The notes: generated by a model from the sequence alone, not told the origin. Positions 17,365 to 27,093 are shown, counted from the stretch's first letter. The stretch is 64,000 nt of DNA from UBA4421 sp028228615 (GCA_028228615.1 JAOJBS010000001.1:1-64000); one strand, 5' to 3'. Numbers and translations are program-made.

Positions 17365-17640
17365 TCAACTGTCCTGAGTAGGTGTATAGCCTTCTGGTTG
17401 ATCTACCTCTTCATTTTTGAAGAATCGCCACATCTGATCGAGCAAATATTTGCGTGTTTCGGGGTCAATTAAGCTCAGGTGCTTTTCGTTGATCAGCATA
17501 GTTTGCAGGGTCTGCCACTCTAGCCAGGCCTTTTCAGATACTTCGGCAAAGATTTTTTCACCCTGCGCTCCAGGAATAGGCTGTTTTTCTAATCCGGGCA
17601 GCTCTTTTTGATACTTACTGCAATTTACCATTCTGCTCAT
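17365..17640 (-). CDS. yggX: Probable Fe(2+)-trafficking protein YggX
   Basis: Small cytosolic protein that protects iron-sulfur clusters from oxidants and may carry Fe(II). At 91 residues it has the standard length. The start MSRMVNCSKYQKELPGL contains the single conserved Cys7, followed by KIFAEVSEKAWLEWQTLQ and TMLINEKHLSLIDPETRKYL, all diagnostic. It is the third gene of asmA-mutY-yggX, the usual gammaproteobacterial order, and pairs logically with the Fe-S glycosylase MutY. Confidence 0.95.
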   Translation of the reverse strand: MSRMVNCSKYQKELPGLEKQPIPGAQGEKIFAEVSEKAWLEWQTLQTMLINEKHLSLIDPETRKYLLDQMWRFFKNEEVDQPEGYTPTQDS

Positions 17641-17695
17641 GCTGATTTTGTCCTTTATTGGCCGTTGAGCTCAGTAGCCTTTTGGCCTATTCACG

Positions 17696-18766
17696 CTATT
17701 GGGTAGGGCTGGTTGCCAGAGGTGCCAGTAGTTTAACGGCTACCGCGGACAATCCTATGGCTTCATTGTTATTTTCTAAATGCGCGGGCAGCACCCACCG
17801 GGTTGCTAGCTCTTGTACCTGTAGTTCTGGTTGGGTATTTAGCGAGATATAAATGGGTTCTACCTCTAAATGAAAGTGAGTGAAGGTATGCCGAAAAACC
17901 TTTGCCGTGTGGTGGTCTGCGGCGTCTATATGCAAGCCTAACTCTGCTAAATATTCCTCTAAAGAGGTCTCAGAGGCGCGTTCCGGCGGGTTCCATAGAC
18001 CGCCCCAAAGTCCGGTAGCCGGTCTTTGCTCCATGAGCGTTGCACCGTTCGGCAAACTCACTATAAAAAAGCGCGCCGTTCGTAGTGGCTTGGCTTTTTT
18101 CGGTTTTGGTGTGGGCAGTTGGTGAACTATATCTTTAGCGTTAGCCACGCACTTGGTCTGCATGGGGCAGTCTGCGCAGTTTGGTCTTTTTCTTGTGCAT
18201 AGGGTGGCGCCGAGATCCATTATTGCCTGAGTATAAGCCGCTGTGCGTGTCGCCGGGGTGTGGTCTATGGCGTGCTGCCACATCTGCGCGTTGATTTTGC
18301 TCTCGCCCGGATAGCCTTCTATGCCATGAAATCTGGCCAATACCCGTTTCACGTTGCCATCCATAATCACCCCTTGCTGGCCCATGGCAATGGCTCTTAT
18401 AGCACCGGCAGTCGACCGTCCTATGCCTGGCAGCGCTTCTAAGTCCTCTTGTGTTTCCGGCATTTGGCCTTGATGGTTTTCTACTATGAGTTGGGCAGAC
18501 TTATGTAGGTTTCTGCCTCGGGCGTAGTAACCTAGCCCGGTCCATAGGTGCAGTACCTCGTCGGTATTGGCTTGGGCAAGGCTTTCTATGTTGGCAAAGC
18601 GCTGAGTGAAGCGGTTGAAGTAATTGATGACGGTTGTAACCTGGGTTTGCTGCAACATGATCTCGGACACCCATACTCGGTACGGGTTGATGTCGGCTTG
18701 CCAGGGCAAATCTTTGCGGCCATTTATTTCAAACCAATCAAGTAATTGCCGCGCAAACCAATCCAT
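17696..18766 (-). CDS. mutY: A/G-specific adenine glycosylase
   Basis: Base-excision repair enzyme that removes adenine mispaired with 8-oxoguanine. WVSEIMLQQTQV holds the catalytic Glu35; the helix-hairpin-helix is LPGIGRSTAGAI; the catalytic Asp lies in MDGNVKRVLAR. The 4Fe-4S ligands follow as Cys-x6-Cys-x2-Cys-x5-Cys in CTRKRPNCADCPMQTKC. A NUDIX-like C-terminal domain that recognises 8-oxoG follows (GLWGGLWNPPE). Length of 356 residues fits. It sits 18 bases downstream of asmA and upstream of yggX on the same strand. Confidence 0.96.
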   Translation of the reverse strand: MDWFARQLLDWFEINGRKDLPWQADINPYRVWVSEIMLQQTQVTTVINYFNRFTQRFANIESLAQANTDEVLHLWTGLGYYARGRNLHKSAQLIVENHQGQMPETQEDLEALPGIGRSTAGAIRAIAMGQQGVIMDGNVKRVLARFHGIEGYPGESKINAQMWQHAIDHTPATRTAAYTQAIMDLGATLCTRKRPNCADCPMQTKCVANAKDIVHQLPTPKPKKAKPLRTARFFIVSLPNGATLMEQRPATGLWGGLWNPPERASETSLEEYLAELGLHIDAADHHTAKVFRHTFTHFHLEVEPIYISLNTQPELQVQELATRWVLPAHLENNNEAIGLSAVAVKLLAPLATSPTQ

Positions 18767-18784
18767 TAAAAACGCATTCCTTTT

Positions 18785-20293
18785 TTACTGCCCGAAGAGG
18801 TTTAAGAGCTGTTTGGCGGCTTCTCTCAATTGTTCTGGCACCTGCTCCTCTATCACTTCGTCTAATTTTTCTTTTACTTTGTCTTGCTGGGAATTTTTCA
18901 AGATTTGCAACAGCATCTTACCCACTGCCTCGGTATTTGGCTTGCATTCAGGTTCAGCCAGTTTGCCCTTGCAGTCAAAGGGAATAGCAGCGTTCATTAA
19001 TACGGGCGTTAACTTAATTTGTTGGCCCGGTTTGGGGGTTTGCACCACGGCTTCGCCTGCTAAAGAAAGATTGTCGTCAAGAAACGCAATAGAGCCGCTG
19101 GCGTTGGCTTGCAGGTTATCCAAATCAACGATCAACGTATTTGCTTCCCCTTGGATTGTCCACGCAGCAGTGAGGTTGTTGTACTGCAATTGATCTGGCA
19201 GCGCTTCTACAGGCTCGCCTGTACTGGCTAATTGGTTGATCAGTATCAGCGCGTTTTTGACTTGGCCAATATCAATGCTGCCTTGGCCGCCATCCAAATT
19301 TGCAGAGCCCATAACGCTTTTGGCTAGTGCTCGCTCTGTATTGCCCAGCAATTTTAGCTGGCCTTGGACTTTTAATGGTGCCTGCCAATTGAGTTTGCTG
19401 TCAGTGAGCGCAAGGAGTTTACGGCTGTCTATATCCGCGCCACTGAAGGAAATGTCCCAAGTGATCGGGGAGGCGTTTACGTCTATAGATGTCGCGGTTT
19501 GAAATTTGCCGCCAAAGAAATCGGCAATTGATAAAGACACTTTGCTTTTGCCAGCGCTTTGGCTGAGGTTCAATTGGCCGCTTTTAAATTCGTATTGGTC
19601 AGCAACTATTCTGCTTAGGTCGCAACTAAAATCTGCATCAAAGGCCAAAATGCTATCAACCGGTAGCAAGTCGTCGTCTGAGCTCGTTGTGTTGCTGGTT
19701 GTGTTGTTGTCAGTAATTTCCCCATTGCAAATGCCCGAGGCATAAGTACTTGTGAGCGTTGTGTCACTAAATCGTACACGCGCTCTTTGGGCGCTATCTG
19801 CCGAGTCTAGCGCCGTGAATGTCAGTTGGCCGGCTAGGTTTAAATCCTCGCTAGACGCATCTGCGCTTGCGGTAACGTAGCCTAAATCCAACACAAATGG
19901 GCTGGCCTCATTAGGGCGAAAATCGCTGATGTCTAGTTTGCGTAGAATCATTTGGCTGCCCTGGTACTCAACCTTAACGTTTTCTAAAACAAAACTATGA
20001 ATCTGCCAAGACTCCAGTGCGGCAAAAAGATTACCTATTTGGGCGTTTAGGGTGAGTTTGCCGATATTGATATTTTCAGAGGCATCAATCGCGTCGATAT
20101 TTTCCGCAGACAACCCCAGTGTCGGCTGTATCTGCCAATTGATATCTCCGTTAATACTAATTTGGTAGCCACTTGTCTCAGTCAGGTAGGCTTCAAGATC
20201 CAACTTGTAGCGATCACCATCACTAAAGTAAACGTACCCTGCAATACCAATCAGTATTACGTTGGCAACAATGAGTCTAAATAAAAGTTTCAT
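18785..20293 (-). CDS. AsmA family protein
   Basis: Inner-membrane-anchored periplasmic protein of the AsmA/TamB-related repeating beta-groove group, implicated in lipid transport and outer-membrane homeostasis. A single N-terminal membrane segment (LIVANVILIGIAGYVYF) is followed by the AsmA domain (ISINGDINWQIQPTLGLSAE) and ends with an amphipathic, charged C-terminal helix (EKLDEVIEEQVPEQLREAAK). At 502 residues it is shorter than E. coli AsmA (about 617). The C-terminal half has the usual DLDNLQANASGSIAFLDDNL repeat-like block. It heads the asmA-mutY-yggX-tRNA-Phe run. Confidence 0.88.
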   Translation of the reverse strand: MKLLFRLIVANVILIGIAGYVYFSDGDRYKLDLEAYLTETSGYQISINGDINWQIQPTLGLSAENIDAIDASENINIGKLTLNAQIGNLFAALESWQIHSFVLENVKVEYQGSQMILRKLDISDFRPNEASPFVLDLGYVTASADASSEDLNLAGQLTFTALDSADSAQRARVRFSDTTLTSTYASGICNGEITDNNTTSNTTSSDDDLLPVDSILAFDADFSCDLSRIVADQYEFKSGQLNLSQSAGKSKVSLSIADFFGGKFQTATSIDVNASPITWDISFSGADIDSRKLLALTDSKLNWQAPLKVQGQLKLLGNTERALAKSVMGSANLDGGQGSIDIGQVKNALILINQLASTGEPVEALPDQLQYNNLTAAWTIQGEANTLIVDLDNLQANASGSIAFLDDNLSLAGEAVVQTPKPGQQIKLTPVLMNAAIPFDCKGKLAEPECKPNTEAVGKMLLQILKNSQQDKVKEKLDEVIEEQVPEQLREAAKQLLNLFGQ

Positions 20294-20505
20294 ATAGTTA
20301 GTTCTCTAGAATGAGCAATTAATTGGGCAAATGACTATGCTTTTGTGCGAGCGGTTTAGCAGGTGAGCAAAATTTTCATCACCAAAACGCCAAAAACTCG
20401 GAAAAACTTTATCTACCACAGTATTACAAAACCCGTATCGTTTATGATGGCAAGGTAGACCGACTGTATGTCTTTTGCGACAACTGAATATTTTTTGAGG
20501 CCCCG

Positions 20506-20913
20506 ATGTCTGTAGATACTTTTGATCCAAGCCAGCTCAATGCCAAGCAAAAACCCATTGCCGTGGATTTGTTGGCCCAAGCCGTTGAGCTGGCGACTGG
20601 CGCTGTGCCTGAAGATTACCACGTGCAGCTCAGTCAGGAGCAGGTCAATCTTTTAGCGCCACTGTTGCAACATCCAGGCTGGACTGATGCAGCAGCTGAG
20701 TTAGACGATGCCGCAATAGTCAGCCTTATTCGATTTTTCACCCTAGGCGAGATGGGCCACCCTGCGTGGAAGGCAGAGGCAAAATCTCCTGTGGTGGCTT
20801 TGGTGCGGGTGTTAAAAAAGCGTAAAGCTATGCCCGGTGATTTGGTTGCTTGGATTAAGGCGAATACCACCAATCGGTTTTTGCCCCATGGCGACTTGAT
20901 GGACCTTCTTTAG
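20506..20913 (+). CDS. Conserved hypothetical protein upstream of hisB
   Basis: A 135-residue acidic, soluble, mainly helical protein with no signal peptide or membrane segment. GAGG lies five bases before the ATG, which supports the start. The sequence has features such as AAELDDAAIVSLIRFFTLGE and a Lys-rich LVRVLKKRKAMPGDLVAW stretch, but I cannot tie it to a named family. It is divergent from asmA and lies 208 bases upstream of hisB on the same strand. A nested hairpin (AATAGG/CCTATT inside AACTCT.../...AGAGTT) sits just after it at about 20943-20992. Confidence 0.7.
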   Translation: MSVDTFDPSQLNAKQKPIAVDLLAQAVELATGAVPEDYHVQLSQEQVNLLAPLLQHPGWTDAAAELDDAAIVSLIRFFTLGEMGHPAWKAEAKSPVVALVRVLKKRKAMPGDLVAWIKANTTNRFLPHGDLMDLL

Positions 20914-21121
20914 CTGGTAAATTCTGCTCGTAACCCTTTCTCTAACTCTGCCTGATGAATAGGTTTTGCCTATTTGCAGGGAGAGAGTTGAGCTGATTAA
21001 AACGGCTTTTATCGGACAGCACGTCTTGTTTGATACCTAGATTTACCTTAACTGGCATAAACCAGGACTGTAATCTTTGGCAAAGCCCGTTAAACTGCCC
21101 GGCTTCAAAGCATAACCGCAG

Positions 21122-21718
21122 GTGAAAAAAGTGCGTCAGGCAAAAATAACAAGAGATACGAGCGAAACCCAAATCGTCTTGAGCGTAAATCTCGATGGCA
21201 CCGGCGATAGCCATTTTGCTACCGGTTTGCCGTTTTTTGACCATATGCTCACGCAAATATCTCGTCACGGAATGATTGATATTCATATCGAGGCCACCGG
21301 CGACCTTGAGGTGGACGCGCACCACATGGTTGAGGACGTGGGCATTGTCTTGGGTCAGGCGCTTAACGAGGCCATTGGCGACAAGAGTGGTATTACTCGG
21401 TATGGCCATGCTTATGTGCCGTTAGACGAAGCCTTGTCTCGTGTAGTTATTGACTTGTCTGGTCGTCCGGGCCTTCACTATGGGGTGGAATATACCCGTG
21501 CTCGCGTAGGTGATTTCGACGTCGACCTACTGCGCGAATTCTTTCAAGGGTTGGTTAACCACTCAATGATGACTGTGCACTTGGACAACCTAAAGGGCGA
21601 CAACGCCCATCACCAAGCTGAGACTTTGTTTAAGGCCTTTGGTCGTGCGCTGCGTATGGCGGTGACCGCCGATGAGCGTATGTCCGGCATCGTGCCTTCC
21701 ACTAAGGGCAGCTTGTAG
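21122..21718 (+). CDS. hisB: Imidazoleglycerol-phosphate dehydratase
   Basis: Sixth step of histidine synthesis: dehydrates imidazoleglycerol phosphate. Monofunctional form of 198 residues without a phosphatase domain. Diagnostic Mn-binding motifs are FFDHMLTQISRHG, EVDAHHMVEDVG and DNAHHQAETLFKAFGRA. The start is GTG 21122; a second GTG at 21131 has AGGTGA at a good distance and could be the true start, only three codons later. hisA follows after 4 bases. The gene hisH, which normally sits between hisB and hisA in this lineage, is not here. Confidence 0.96.
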   Translation: MKKVRQAKITRDTSETQIVLSVNLDGTGDSHFATGLPFFDHMLTQISRHGMIDIHIEATGDLEVDAHHMVEDVGIVLGQALNEAIGDKSGITRYGHAYVPLDEALSRVVIDLSGRPGLHYGVEYTRARVGDFDVDLLREFFQGLVNHSMMTVHLDNLKGDNAHHQAETLFKAFGRALRMAVTADERMSGIVPSTKGSL

Positions 21719-21722
21719 ACCT

Positions 21723-22466
21723 ATGTTGCTGATTCCTGCCATTGATTTAAAAGACGGCGCCTGTGTGCGCTTGCGCCAGGGCCGCATGGCTGAATCTACC
21801 GTGTTTTCAACCGACCCTGTGGCTATGGCCGCTCATTGGAAAGAGCAGGGTGGGCGTCGTTTACATATTGTTGACCTCGATGGTGCTTTTGCGGGTGAGC
21901 CGAAAAATGCGGCATTGATTGGCGCAATGGTTGCCGTAATGGGCGACGTGCCTGTGCAGGTCGGTGGCGGTATCCGCAATGTCGAAATTATCGATGCCTA
22001 TCTTGATGTGGGCGTAAGCGCCGTAATTGTTGGTACCAAGGCTATTGAGGACCCCGAGTTTTTGGCCTCCACTGCGCATAAGTATCCGGGCCAAGTTATT
22101 TTAGGTTTAGATGCGCGCGGCGGTGTTGCTGCAACTCAAGGCTGGGATAAAGACTCTGGCGTACAGGCCCTTGATTTAGCTCGTCAGGCAGGCCAGCTGC
22201 CTATTGCCGGAATTGTTTATACCGATATTGACCGCGACGGCATGATGGAAGGTTTGAATGTTGCGGCGACATTAGAAATTGCTCAAGCCGCCAACGTGCC
22301 TGTTATCGCCTCCGGCGGCGTGACCAACATGCAAGATCTTCAGGTGCTTAAAGAAGCCTTTGCCGTCCAGCCGGAACTTTTGTTGGGCGCTATTACTGGT
22401 CGTGCAATTTATGAAGGCACTTTAGACGTGGCCCAAGGCCAAGCATTTTTGGACCAAAAGTCTTAG
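21723..22466 (+). CDS. hisA: Phosphoribosylformimino-5-aminoimidazole carboxamide ribotide isomerase
   Basis: (beta/alpha)8 isomerase of histidine synthesis. MLLIPAIDLKDGACVRLRQG begins the first barrel strand with the catalytic Asp, VQVGGGIRN is the phosphate-binding half-barrel motif, and IVYTDIDRDGMMEG holds the second catalytic Asp. The ATG at 21723 is the family start; translation cannot begin further upstream without leaving homology. Length of 247 residues is normal. hisF would be expected directly downstream but a repeat tract and the convergent protease gene follow instead. Confidence 0.96.
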   Translation: MLLIPAIDLKDGACVRLRQGRMAESTVFSTDPVAMAAHWKEQGGRRLHIVDLDGAFAGEPKNAALIGAMVAVMGDVPVQVGGGIRNVEIIDAYLDVGVSAVIVGTKAIEDPEFLASTAHKYPGQVILGLDARGGVAATQGWDKDSGVQALDLARQAGQLPIAGIVYTDIDRDGMMEGLNVAATLEIAQAANVPVIASGGVTNMQDLQVLKEAFAVQPELLLGAITGRAIYEGTLDVAQGQAFLDQKS

Positions 22467-22526
22467 GGCATTTTTTTAATAAGTGGTTTAGCGCGCACTA
22501 ATATATGGCCCGTTTATGACGCGGGC

Positions 22527-22569
22527 CCTCTACCTCTACCTCTACCTCTACCTCTACCTCTACCTCTAC
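22527..22569. repeat. Hexanucleotide tandem repeat (TACCTC)6
   Basis: Six perfect, uninterrupted copies of TACCTC at 22531-22566 with partial copies at both ends (43 bases in all). It lies in the gap between hisA and the convergent protease gene, outside any coding frame. Such a tract is prone to copy-number change by slippage. Confidence 0.9.
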
Positions 22570-22663
22570 GTTTTTCGTTTGTGGCCGTTTGTGGTGGAGA
22601 GTGGCCGATTGTCTGCGGCGCTTGCCCTGCGCAAAAACTCGCGCTCCACTTTTAGGCGCTGAG

Positions 22664-23815
22664 TTATTTTTCTTTTAACAAATGCTGTGAAGCGAACGCT
22701 AAGAGTTCATCTTCATCTGCGCTGAAATTTATGTCCGGCTCAATACCTGAGTTATGAAAGGAGCGCCCGCTTGGTGTGTAGTAGTAAGCGGTGGTGATTT
22801 TCAGCGCCTGAGCATCAGGCAGGGGTGGTAGTAGCGATTGCACGGTGCCTTTACCAAAAGACGTGCTGCCAATTATCGTTGCTCTGTCTCTATCTTGTAG
22901 CGCCCCTGCGACTATCTCGGAAGCTGACGCGGAGCCGTGATTGATTAACACAACCACCGGTAGGTTGTCAGTGTCATCGCCTTTAGCGGCAAAGTAAGAG
23001 GTATTGTTAGAATCATCTGGTGCAAAAGTAGTTTGTTGTTGCGTGGATACAACTAAGCCGCCATCCAAAAAAATCTCCGCTACACTCACTGAAGATTGCA
23101 ATATACCCCCGGGGTTGTTACGTAGATCAAGGATTAAGCCGGTCAACGGATTTTTTTCGCTAAGCGCTGCTAGGCTCAGCTTTAGGTTTTTACCTGCATT
23201 TTGGTCGAAGCTTGAGAGACGTATATAACCTATGCCACGGTCGAGATTTCTGTGGCTGATACTTGTGGTAGTGATTAATTCGCGTTGTAAAACAAGAGGG
23301 ATACGTTGCTCTTGCCCTGGGCGCTCCAACAATAAAGCTACTGACTCGCCAATGGCGCCTTTCATCTGCTCGATCATTACCGCCATTTTCATGCCTTTTG
23401 CAGGGTCGCCGTTGATTCCTTTGATAATGTCGCCTGCAAGAATGCCGCCTCGTTCTGCGGGCGTATTTTTGATCACCGAAACTACGGTGAAAAAATCATT
23501 AGATAAGCTGACTTCTATGCCGATGCCGCCGAATTTTCCTTCACTGCGACTAAGCAGGTCTTCATAACTTTGTTGGTCGAGCAATTCTGAATATTCATCT
23601 AAACCCGTGAGCATGCCCCTAATGGCATGGCTAACCATTTCTTGTTGGTCTAAGTCTTCCACATAGTTGTCATCTATCTGCTGCAATGCAGCGGCAAACG
23701 TTTGCACAGCGGAGTCGTGGTTTGAGAAGTACCATTGAAAAACTAAAATACCCAAGAGTATGCCGCTAATCATACTGAGCAGTAGGCTGAATAATGGCAG
23801 TGGTTTTAAAATCAT
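22664..23815 (-). CDS. S41 family carboxyl-terminal processing protease
   Basis: Periplasmic serine protease of the CtpA type that trims or degrades envelope proteins and cell-wall hydrolases. An uncleaved N-terminal anchor (LLLSMISGILLGILVFQWY) leads to a helical region, a PDZ domain (VVSVIKNTPAERGGILAGDI) and the S41 core with the catalytic Ser in NHGSASASEIVAG and the Lys in GSTSFGKGTVQ. About 383 residues, slightly short. I use the ATG at 23815; an in-frame TTG is at 23821. It follows envC and gpmI on the same strand, a conserved trio tied to cell-wall hydrolysis. Confidence 0.93.
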   Translation of the reverse strand: MILKPLPLFSLLLSMISGILLGILVFQWYFSNHDSAVQTFAAALQQIDDNYVEDLDQQEMVSHAIRGMLTGLDEYSELLDQQSYEDLLSRSEGKFGGIGIEVSLSNDFFTVVSVIKNTPAERGGILAGDIIKGINGDPAKGMKMAVMIEQMKGAIGESVALLLERPGQEQRIPLVLQRELITTTSISHRNLDRGIGYIRLSSFDQNAGKNLKLSLAALSEKNPLTGLILDLRNNPGGILQSSVSVAEIFLDGGLVVSTQQQTTFAPDDSNNTSYFAAKGDDTDNLPVVVLINHGSASASEIVAGALQDRDRATIIGSTSFGKGTVQSLLPPLPDAQALKITTAYYYTPSGRSFHNSGIEPDINFSADEDELLAFASQHLLKEK

Positions 23816-23932
23816 ATGCAAGGAGTGTTTATGAATTCAGCGCTGATCATAAACTAAGTGGTTGAGGGTATTCGCCACTTTTTCATGCCCCAATTAGTTG
23901 CTTTAGGGAAAACATTGGGTTTTGTTAAAGAA

Positions 23933-25129
23933 TTAGAGCTTCAACCATTGGGTCGGATTGCTGACTTTGCCATCTTGACGTAATTCAAAGTACAGGCCGG
24001 GCTCGCCCTGGCCGCCACTGCTGCCTGCGCTGCCGATTATTTCACCGCTTTCAATCCAATCGCCGGTCTCTTTGCTCAAAGTGTCGCAGAAACCGTACAT
24101 GGTCATATAACCTCCTCCATGATCAATAATGATCATTAAACCAAAACCTCTGAGCCAATCTGCAAACACCACCCGCCCACGAAATACTGCCGTTATCGGC
24201 GTGCCCAGATCTGCATTAATTTTAATGCCACGCCAACTCAAGTTTCCGCCCGCGCGCTGCTCGCCAAATCGGTGTTTCAATCGGCCTTCTAGCGGTGCGG
24301 GTAGATTGCCCTTGGCGTCTATAATGCTCGAATCGTCAAAGGTCGTTGCTTCCAGTTCTAGGGTCTGTATGAGTGTTTGTAGGCGCTGGCTGTCTGCAAG
24401 CAGGGTTTTTTGCTGCTGGGACTTGTCCTTCTTTTGTTCCGCAAGTTTGCGTATAGACAGTGCGCGGCTTTTGCGCTGATCGCTCATTGCTTGGCGTTGT
24501 TCTTTAAGGGTTTGTAAATTCTTGTTGCGCCGTTGTTTTTGCTCGCTGAGCATTTTTTCGCTTTCAGCCAGTTGCTGCAGCGTTTTTTTGTACTCCTCTA
24601 TTAAGCCAAGGCGCTCGGCACCGAAGTAACCGTGATAACGGATTAACCTGTCCAGATCCGCTGGAGAATTTTTGTTCAGCAGTTGCTTAATAAAGTCGTC
24701 TCCGCCCAAGCGGTAAGCGGCGCGCAGGTGAACTGAAACTGCTTTGCTTTGCGCTTGTTTTAGCGCCTTGAGTTCGCCTATTTCCTGGATAGATTTATTT
24801 AGCGCTTTGTTTGCTTCTGACAACTCGATTTCGGCGGCTTGTGTATTTTTTGTCAGCGCAGCAATTTTTGTATCTTGTTCACGCAACTGCGATTGCAGTT
24901 GATTGTTCTCTTGTTCCGCCTCGGTCAACCAATTATCTAACGCATTGAGTTGATCAAGTGTCTGTTTAAGTGCCAGAGCGTTTTGTTCAATGTCGCTCTG
25001 GACCATAGCGCCAAAGGACTGGGCGCCTAGCAGTAAAAGTAATGCCACGAGAAATGGCGCTAGGTACCCACGCCGTCCCGAATGTTTTTCACGAAAAACT
25101 AAATCTGACAAACGACAGTTGCTAGTCAT
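23933..25129 (-). CDS. envC: Murein hydrolase activator EnvC
   Basis: Periplasmic activator of the N-acetylmuramyl-L-alanine amidases at the division site. A charged N-terminus and membrane/signal segment (LAPFLVALLLLLGAQSFG) precede a long coiled coil (about residues 45-260, rich in Gln/Lys/Glu), then an M23/LytM domain. That domain has lost the full zinc ligand set, as in EnvC (IIIDHGGGYMTMYGFCD, GSSGGQGEPGLYFELR), so it activates rather than cuts. Length of 398 residues fits. It lies between gpmI and the carboxyl-terminal protease gene on one strand. Confidence 0.93.
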   Translation of the reverse strand: MTSNCRLSDLVFREKHSGRRGYLAPFLVALLLLLGAQSFGAMVQSDIEQNALALKQTLDQLNALDNWLTEAEQENNQLQSQLREQDTKIAALTKNTQAAEIELSEANKALNKSIQEIGELKALKQAQSKAVSVHLRAAYRLGGDDFIKQLLNKNSPADLDRLIRYHGYFGAERLGLIEEYKKTLQQLAESEKMLSEQKQRRNKNLQTLKEQRQAMSDQRKSRALSIRKLAEQKKDKSQQQKTLLADSQRLQTLIQTLELEATTFDDSSIIDAKGNLPAPLEGRLKHRFGEQRAGGNLSWRGIKINADLGTPITAVFRGRVVFADWLRGFGLMIIIDHGGGYMTMYGFCDTLSKETGDWIESGEIIGSAGSSGGQGEPGLYFELRQDGKVSNPTQWLKL

Positions 25130-25167
25130 ATTAGGACTCGACGGTAAAAGGATGAAGCAAAGCTCGC

Positions 25168-26712
25168 TTATTGCCTATCTCCTGTGGCTAAGGATTCTCC
25201 GGTCATCTCTTTGGGAATATCTAGCCCCATTAGGTCAAGGAGCGTTGGCGCTACATCGCACAAAGAACCACCATCGCGTAGGTTGATTTTCTTTGGGCCG
25301 ACATAAACCAGCGGCACTAAATTGCTGGTATGCGCTGTGTGCTCCTGAGCGCTCTCATGATCTACCATTTGTTCTACGTTGCCGTGATCTGCCGTAACAA
25401 GCATTTGCCCCTGGGTTTTCTCTAAAGCCTCACGTAAGCGCATTAAACAATGATCTAAGGTTTCTACTGCCTTGATGGCAGGTTGTAGCTTACCGCTGTG
25501 GCCTACCATGTCGCCGTTAGCGTAGTTGCAGACAATTGTGTCAAAGCGGCCACTTTCTATGGCTTCAATAAGTTCATCGGTGACTTTCTTTGCACTCATT
25601 TCTGGCTGTAGGTCATAGGTTGCGACCTTCGGAGAAGGCACCAGTAGGCGCTCTTCGCCGTCGAAATTCTCTTCGCGGCCACCTGAGAAAAAGAAGGTCA
25701 CATGAGCGTACTTTTCAGTTTCCGCAATGCGTAGTTGCTTCATGCCTTTATTTTGTAGATGTTCGCCAAAGGAGTTAACCAACTGCAGTTTGCTGAACGC
25801 GCAGGGTAGATCTATATCGTCTGCGTACTGAGTCAGTGTGGTGAAATTTGCTGGTCTGATGAATGAGCGACGAGCAAAACTGTCGAAATCAGGTTCAGTC
25901 ATTGCCCGAGTAATTTGCCGCGCCCGGTCGGCACGAAAATTCATAAACACTACTGCGTCCTCTGCATTTAAGTGAAAAGGCGCGTTGTCTGCTGCATGTA
26001 TTGCGGTGGGTTGTACAAACTCGTCGTTTTCATCCCGCGCGTAGGCTTTCTCTAGCGCTTCCACACCACTGGTTGCGTGAAAGGGCGCCTCGCCTCGGGC
26101 CACCAAGTTATAGGCGCGCTCTACTCGGTCCCAGTTGCGGTCTCTATCCATGGCAAAGTAGCGACCACTGACACTGATTACCTGACCGCATTGAAGTTGG
26201 GACAAAAGTGCATCGGCTTTAGCCAGCGAATCTTTGGCGCTGCGCGGTGGTGTATCTCTGCCGTCTAGAAACGCGTGGAGATAAATTTTCTTTATACCTT
26301 TGGCTGCAGCAACTTTAATCAGGCTAAAAATTTGCGCCTCATGGCTGTGCACGCCGCCAGGAGAGAGCAACCCCATGATATGCAGTGCTCCGTCATTCTT
26401 TGTCACTGTATCTGTGACATCAACAAGGGCTGGGTTGTCGGCAAAGTCGCCATCTTCGATAGATTTATTAATGCGCGTGAAATCTTGATAAACCACCCGT
26501 CCAGAACCCAAGTTCATGTGGCCCACTTCCGAATTACCCATTTGCCCATGCGGTAAACCCACATCAATACCTGATCCTGAGATCAGTGTGCGCGGGTGAT
26601 TGCGCCATAGATCATCCCATGTGGGCATGTTTGCCATGGCAATAGCATTATTTTCGGTATTCGTGCTGTGGCCGAAGCCGTCGAGTATGACGAGTAGGCT
26701 GGTTGCGGACAT
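25168..26712 (-). CDS. gpmI: 2,3-bisphosphoglycerate-independent phosphoglycerate mutase
   Basis: Interconverts 3- and 2-phosphoglycerate with two Mn ions. LLVILDGFGHS gives the first metal Asp, QMGNSEVGHMNLGSGR holds the catalytic Ser, and LDGRDTPPRSA and VTADHGNVEQM supply the remaining active-site residues. Length of 514 residues is standard. It is the first gene of the gpmI-envC-protease run; the gap to its right is shared with a divergent rhodanese gene, the usual gammaproteobacterial arrangement. Confidence 0.97.
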   Translation of the reverse strand: MSATSLLVILDGFGHSTNTENNAIAMANMPTWDDLWRNHPRTLISGSGIDVGLPHGQMGNSEVGHMNLGSGRVVYQDFTRINKSIEDGDFADNPALVDVTDTVTKNDGALHIMGLLSPGGVHSHEAQIFSLIKVAAAKGIKKIYLHAFLDGRDTPPRSAKDSLAKADALLSQLQCGQVISVSGRYFAMDRDRNWDRVERAYNLVARGEAPFHATSGVEALEKAYARDENDEFVQPTAIHAADNAPFHLNAEDAVVFMNFRADRARQITRAMTEPDFDSFARRSFIRPANFTTLTQYADDIDLPCAFSKLQLVNSFGEHLQNKGMKQLRIAETEKYAHVTFFFSGGREENFDGEERLLVPSPKVATYDLQPEMSAKKVTDELIEAIESGRFDTIVCNYANGDMVGHSGKLQPAIKAVETLDHCLMRLREALEKTQGQMLVTADHGNVEQMVDHESAQEHTAHTSNLVPLVYVGPKKINLRDGGSLCDVAPTLLDLMGLDIPKEMTGESLATGDRQ

Positions 26713-27093
26713 GGCGTGGTAACTCCTAGGGTACTCTTATAGGGGGTCGCTAATGCTTTTGCTTCTCTTTCTTCTTTTGCCAATTGGGCTAAAAGTAGGC
26801 CTATAAACAGGCCAGATGCCAACGGCGCAAAAGTGCAAACACCCTGTTAAGTCTTAGTTTTTGCGCAAATTCGAGCGGCTAAGTTTAACAACAAATGACG
26901 TGTCAATGAGATGAAATCTTCAGCTGAAAAGCGGCTTTAGAATTTAGCAACAACCCTGATTTGGCGTAATGCGCGCGCTGAGGATGGTGTTCTAATTCTA
27001 CGGCTGATGCCGAGGCGAAATTTCTCCATATCAGTCATGCCGTTAAGGCGGCCACAAGTGTATACTCGCCAACGCAATTTTTAGGCGAGAACA
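26713..27093. other. Divergent intergenic region between gpmI and the rhodanese gene
   Basis: I see no gene of its own. Promoters for both flanking genes must lie here; a TATACT hexamer at about 27061 is a possible -10 for the rhodanese gene but the -35 is poor. A 33-codon frame on the - strand (about 26937-27038) has no ribosome site or recognisable family. Confidence 0.4.

Noticed and set aside
20942..21409. 155-codon - strand frame opposite hisB
   Set aside because: Antisense shadow of the conserved hisB frame.
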